From: a virus
Length of the DNA: 23,348 bases
Virus record (IMG/VR): IMGVR_UViG_3300022074_000389
Span: 1-23,348 of that record
Strand: one strand, 5' to 3'
Position 1 is the stretch's first letter; each line of letters starts with the position of its first letter. Below the pieces are notes generated by a model. It was not told the origin of the DNA, made no database searches, and worked only from the letters and a program-made list of their open reading frames with translations. Shown in pieces: positions 21,367-23,348 of the stretch. A program made the translations under genes and the position numbers.

Positions 21367-23348
21367 CAGCGTTCTATGGTGAAAAAAGCGTCGGCAAAAT
21401 CTTCCTTCAGCATACTGTGGTCGTTTTCATCCAAAGGCCAGTAGATCGCAGTTACATCAATGTTTCCGTCCTCGTCAAATGCGATGCTCTGGACCTTATA
21501 GCCCTCAGCTTTGTTATCGCTGTCTTTTACGCAAAAGACACTAGATACGGCATCATTAGTCTGCTGGCCTAGCACCATGATTGTCTTCTCCGTCAGGGTG
21601 TTGCCGTCCCACAAAAGAACGTTGTGTTCGCCGTCATCTAAGTTCGGCCATGACGTAACAGTGCCATTCGCGGCAATCGCTCCGTTTGTAGCTGGTTGGT
21701 AGCTGATCGTTTCTATTGCCACCTTGATCACGCTGCCAACCTGGAAGTTCGCTTCACTAGGCAGCGTTTTGAACCGGATCGAATGTGTGATGTGTTTGCG
21801 CTGTTGGCACAACCACTTAGCTCGCTCAATAGCGTGGTTTTCGTTTGTGCAGAACGCACTCATATCAATCGCCTCATCTGGCGGCGAGCTGCCTGAATCA
21901 ACCCGCGTCACCAAGACCTCGCGAATTTGAGGAAATAGGCCTCTATCCGTCTCGCTCAGGCCTTGCCTCTCTTCGCGCCATTTCACTGAAACACGGGGCA
22001 GCAAGCGATCTTTTGAATCGAAGTAGTTCGCCTCAAAACTGTCCTCGATTATGTTGCCTGCAGTCATCAGGGCACGAATGCTTTCCGGTCCAGTGAAGTT
22101 GACTACTGGTGTGAGTGTGAATCTCCCTCCGCTGATGCCAAGATCCAAAAGGAAGTTGCTAGCCATGTCGGATCCCCAGCTTCTGAGATTCAGCTTTTCG
22201 CTGATTGCTCCGTCGTAGAAGTAGCGCCGATCCTCTGTAAATGTTGCTGCAGTTTCAAAAGTATCCTCGTCAATTTGTGCCCGATCGAAGAACCCACCGA
22301 CCCCATAAACCCGATTCATCAATAGGTCTTTGAAAACGTCTGGGAACAGGTGGGAATCAATCACTCCTCGCTGGACATAGACACTTACTTGATCGAGCTG
22401 TCTAATTTCTTTCGTGCTACGGATATTTAGACCGAGTAGTGCCAAGTTGTCGTACTCGGGGGTCGAAGGATTCTCTTCGATAATGTTCACATACGAGATT
22501 GTGTGCTCCGGCTGGTTGGCGCTGTTGGTTACGTCGTTGTATGTAAAAGCTTCTGCTAACCGGGCATAAGCATCGACGTAATAAGCCCCATCGTCTTCTG
22601 GCGCATATCCGATTGGCTCACGGGCACTGTCTCCGACCGACGTTACTGTCCAGCTCGCTTGATAACCGGCAGGCACACTCGATCCCAATCCCATGTCTGA
22701 CAGGCTTAGCGTCAAACTATCGCCAACTGAATAATCTTCTCCGCTGCGGGTGACAGTCCACGAAGTCACGCCTTGGGCCATTCCACCAGTGCTAACTCTT
22801 ACTTTTGCCCGTCGTCCTGTAGTTGAACCGCTTGGGTGAACTACTAATGAAGCCACCACATTCGTTTGGTTGCCGTAATAAAAGCCAGCATTATTCAAAG
22901 TAAGTGATGCTTGGCCTATGGCCAGCCCATCCGTTACGCCTGTATTCAGGTTTGCGAAGGCGTTAATACCAAGTACAGCCGATGTACGGTTCAGCCCTTC
23001 GATTCCATTAAAAATTAACTCAACTCCTCCACTGGTGCGTGTGACTTTGTTATCGACATGTGGATCTAGGAGCATCAAAGCACCAGCCCCCATCGCTTTG
23101 CTGTTTCTGATCTCCCAGCCACTTAAAGGGATAAATCTAAGCTCGCGTCTTTTGGCACTAGAAAATCTTAAACGGATGAAGTTGTAAACATCCTTGCTTG
23201 TCTGGCTACGGATTCCGAAGCACTCACTAATTGTTGTGTAGGTGGTTTGGTCTGCGTCCCGATATTGGATCTTAAAAAAGCTGTATCTATCATCAAAGCT
23301 GGTGTATCTGCCAGCAATAATTTCCTTGCGATATGAGTCTTCTTGGGG
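21366..23348 (-). CDS. tail tip attachment protein, lambda J-like (5' end beyond right edge)
   Basis: The frame stays open through the right edge, so the Met at 23093 is internal; at least 660 residues are visible. The first in-window residues read FIRLRFSSAKRRELRFIPLSGWEIRN, followed by many strands. Diagnostic of J-type central tail tip proteins are YARLAEAFTYND, NLALLGLNIRST, LMNRVYGVGGFFD, FEANYFDSKDRLLPRVSVKWRE, and the late domain NHAIERAKWLCQQRKHI followed by FQVGSVIKV. The protein ends shortly after at ITAIYWPLDENDHS..., so the long C-terminal fibronectin and stem region of lambda J is absent, with separate fibre genes downstream instead. It forms the tip hub through which DNA leaves and fibres attach. 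It is the first gene in this window of the leftward tail operon. Confidence 0.9.
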   Translation of the reverse strand, partial: PQEDSYRKEIIAGRYTSFDDRYSFFKIQYRDADQTTYTTISECFGIRSQTSKDVYNFIRLRFSSAKRRELRFIPLSGWEIRNSKAMGAGALMLLDPHVDNKVTRTSGGVELIFNGIEGLNRTSAVLGINAFANLNTGVTDGLAIGQASLTLNNAGFYYGNQTNVVASLVVHPSGSTTGRRAKVRVSTGGMAQGVTSWTVTRSGEDYSVGDSLTLSLSDMGLGSSVPAGYQASWTVTSVGDSAREPIGYAPEDDGAYYVDAYARLAEAFTYNDVTNSANQPEHTISYVNIIEENPSTPEYDNLALLGLNIRSTKEIRQLDQVSVYVQRGVIDSHLFPDVFKDLLMNRVYGVGGFFDRAQIDEDTFETAATFTEDRRYFYDGAISEKLNLRSWGSDMASNFLLDLGISGGRFTLTPVVNFTGPESIRALMTAGNIIEDSFEANYFDSKDRLLPRVSVKWREERQGLSETDRGLFPQIREVLVTRVDSGSSPPDEAIDMSAFCTNENHAIERAKWLCQQRKHITHSIRFKTLPSEANFQVGSVIKVAIETISYQPATNGAIAANGTVTSWPNLDDGEHNVLLWDGNTLTEKTIMVLGQQTNDAVSSVFCVKDSDNKAEGYKVQSIAFDEDGNIDVTAIYWPLDENDHSMLKEDFADAFFTIER

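Noticed and set aside
1-23348. CRISPR array, tRNA or rRNA genes
   Set aside because: The regular repeats seen are coding repeats in fibre genes or short binding-site words. No cloverleaf-forming segment with a T-loop and acceptor stem was found by eye, including in the attachment region.

Overview
The window is a phage or prophage segment, most likely from a temperate, long-tailed (siphovirus-type) phage of a marine picocyanobacterium (Synechococcus or Prochlorococcus). The reasons are: a tyrosine integrase with a small excisionase-like protein; a Pol I-like polymerase, a primase-helicase, a dCTP deaminase and a DUF3310 protein in one tightly coupled operon; a lambda J-like tail tip protein; and very large fibre proteins whose motifs recall cyanophage virion proteins. 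The host assignment rests on remembered protein style, not on a search. No host gene is certain, so I cannot say whether this is an integrated prophage or a free phage genome. Both edges cut genes: an unrecognised leftward gene at the left and the tail tip gene at the right. Capsid, portal, terminase and tape measure genes are not in the window.

Layout. (1) 1-479: start of a leftward unknown gene. (2) 480-901: non-coding, with a long imperfect inverted repeat enclosing short repeated motifs; a possible replication origin or small transposon-like element, directly behind the primase-helicase gene. (3) 902-3193, leftward: primase-helicase fusion. (4) 3194-3505: divergent regulatory gap. (5) 3506-7783, rightward: replication and nucleotide operon (two small unknowns, DNA polymerase A, small beta-rich protein, dCTP deaminase, DUF3310 protein, three or four tiny genes, excisionase-like protein). 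Most junctions are ATGA overlaps or a few bases. (6) 7745-8872, leftward: integrase, converging on and overlapping the excisionase gene. (7) 8873-9224: integration control region with eight copies of the hexamer TCCATA in either orientation (the last two lie in or just after the next gene start), a 9-bp perfect inverted repeat at the integrase start, and three tandem terminators facing leftward. (8) 9225-10284, rightward: two small unknowns and a T4-type lysozyme. (9) 10313-23348, leftward: tail operon, transcribed from tail tip through a 123-aa protein, two tail-tube-like proteins, a 1681-aa beta-helix fibre, two small fibre-associated proteins, and a 1187-aa collagen-like fibre ending in an S74 self-cleaving chaperone.

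How it fits together. The rightward early operon would copy the genome and adjust nucleotide pools. Integrase and excisionase with the TCCATA array would set lysogeny against excision. The leftward operon builds the tail tip and adsorption apparatus, and the lysozyme opens the cell. The triple terminator sits where leftward late transcripts would otherwise run into the integrase gene.
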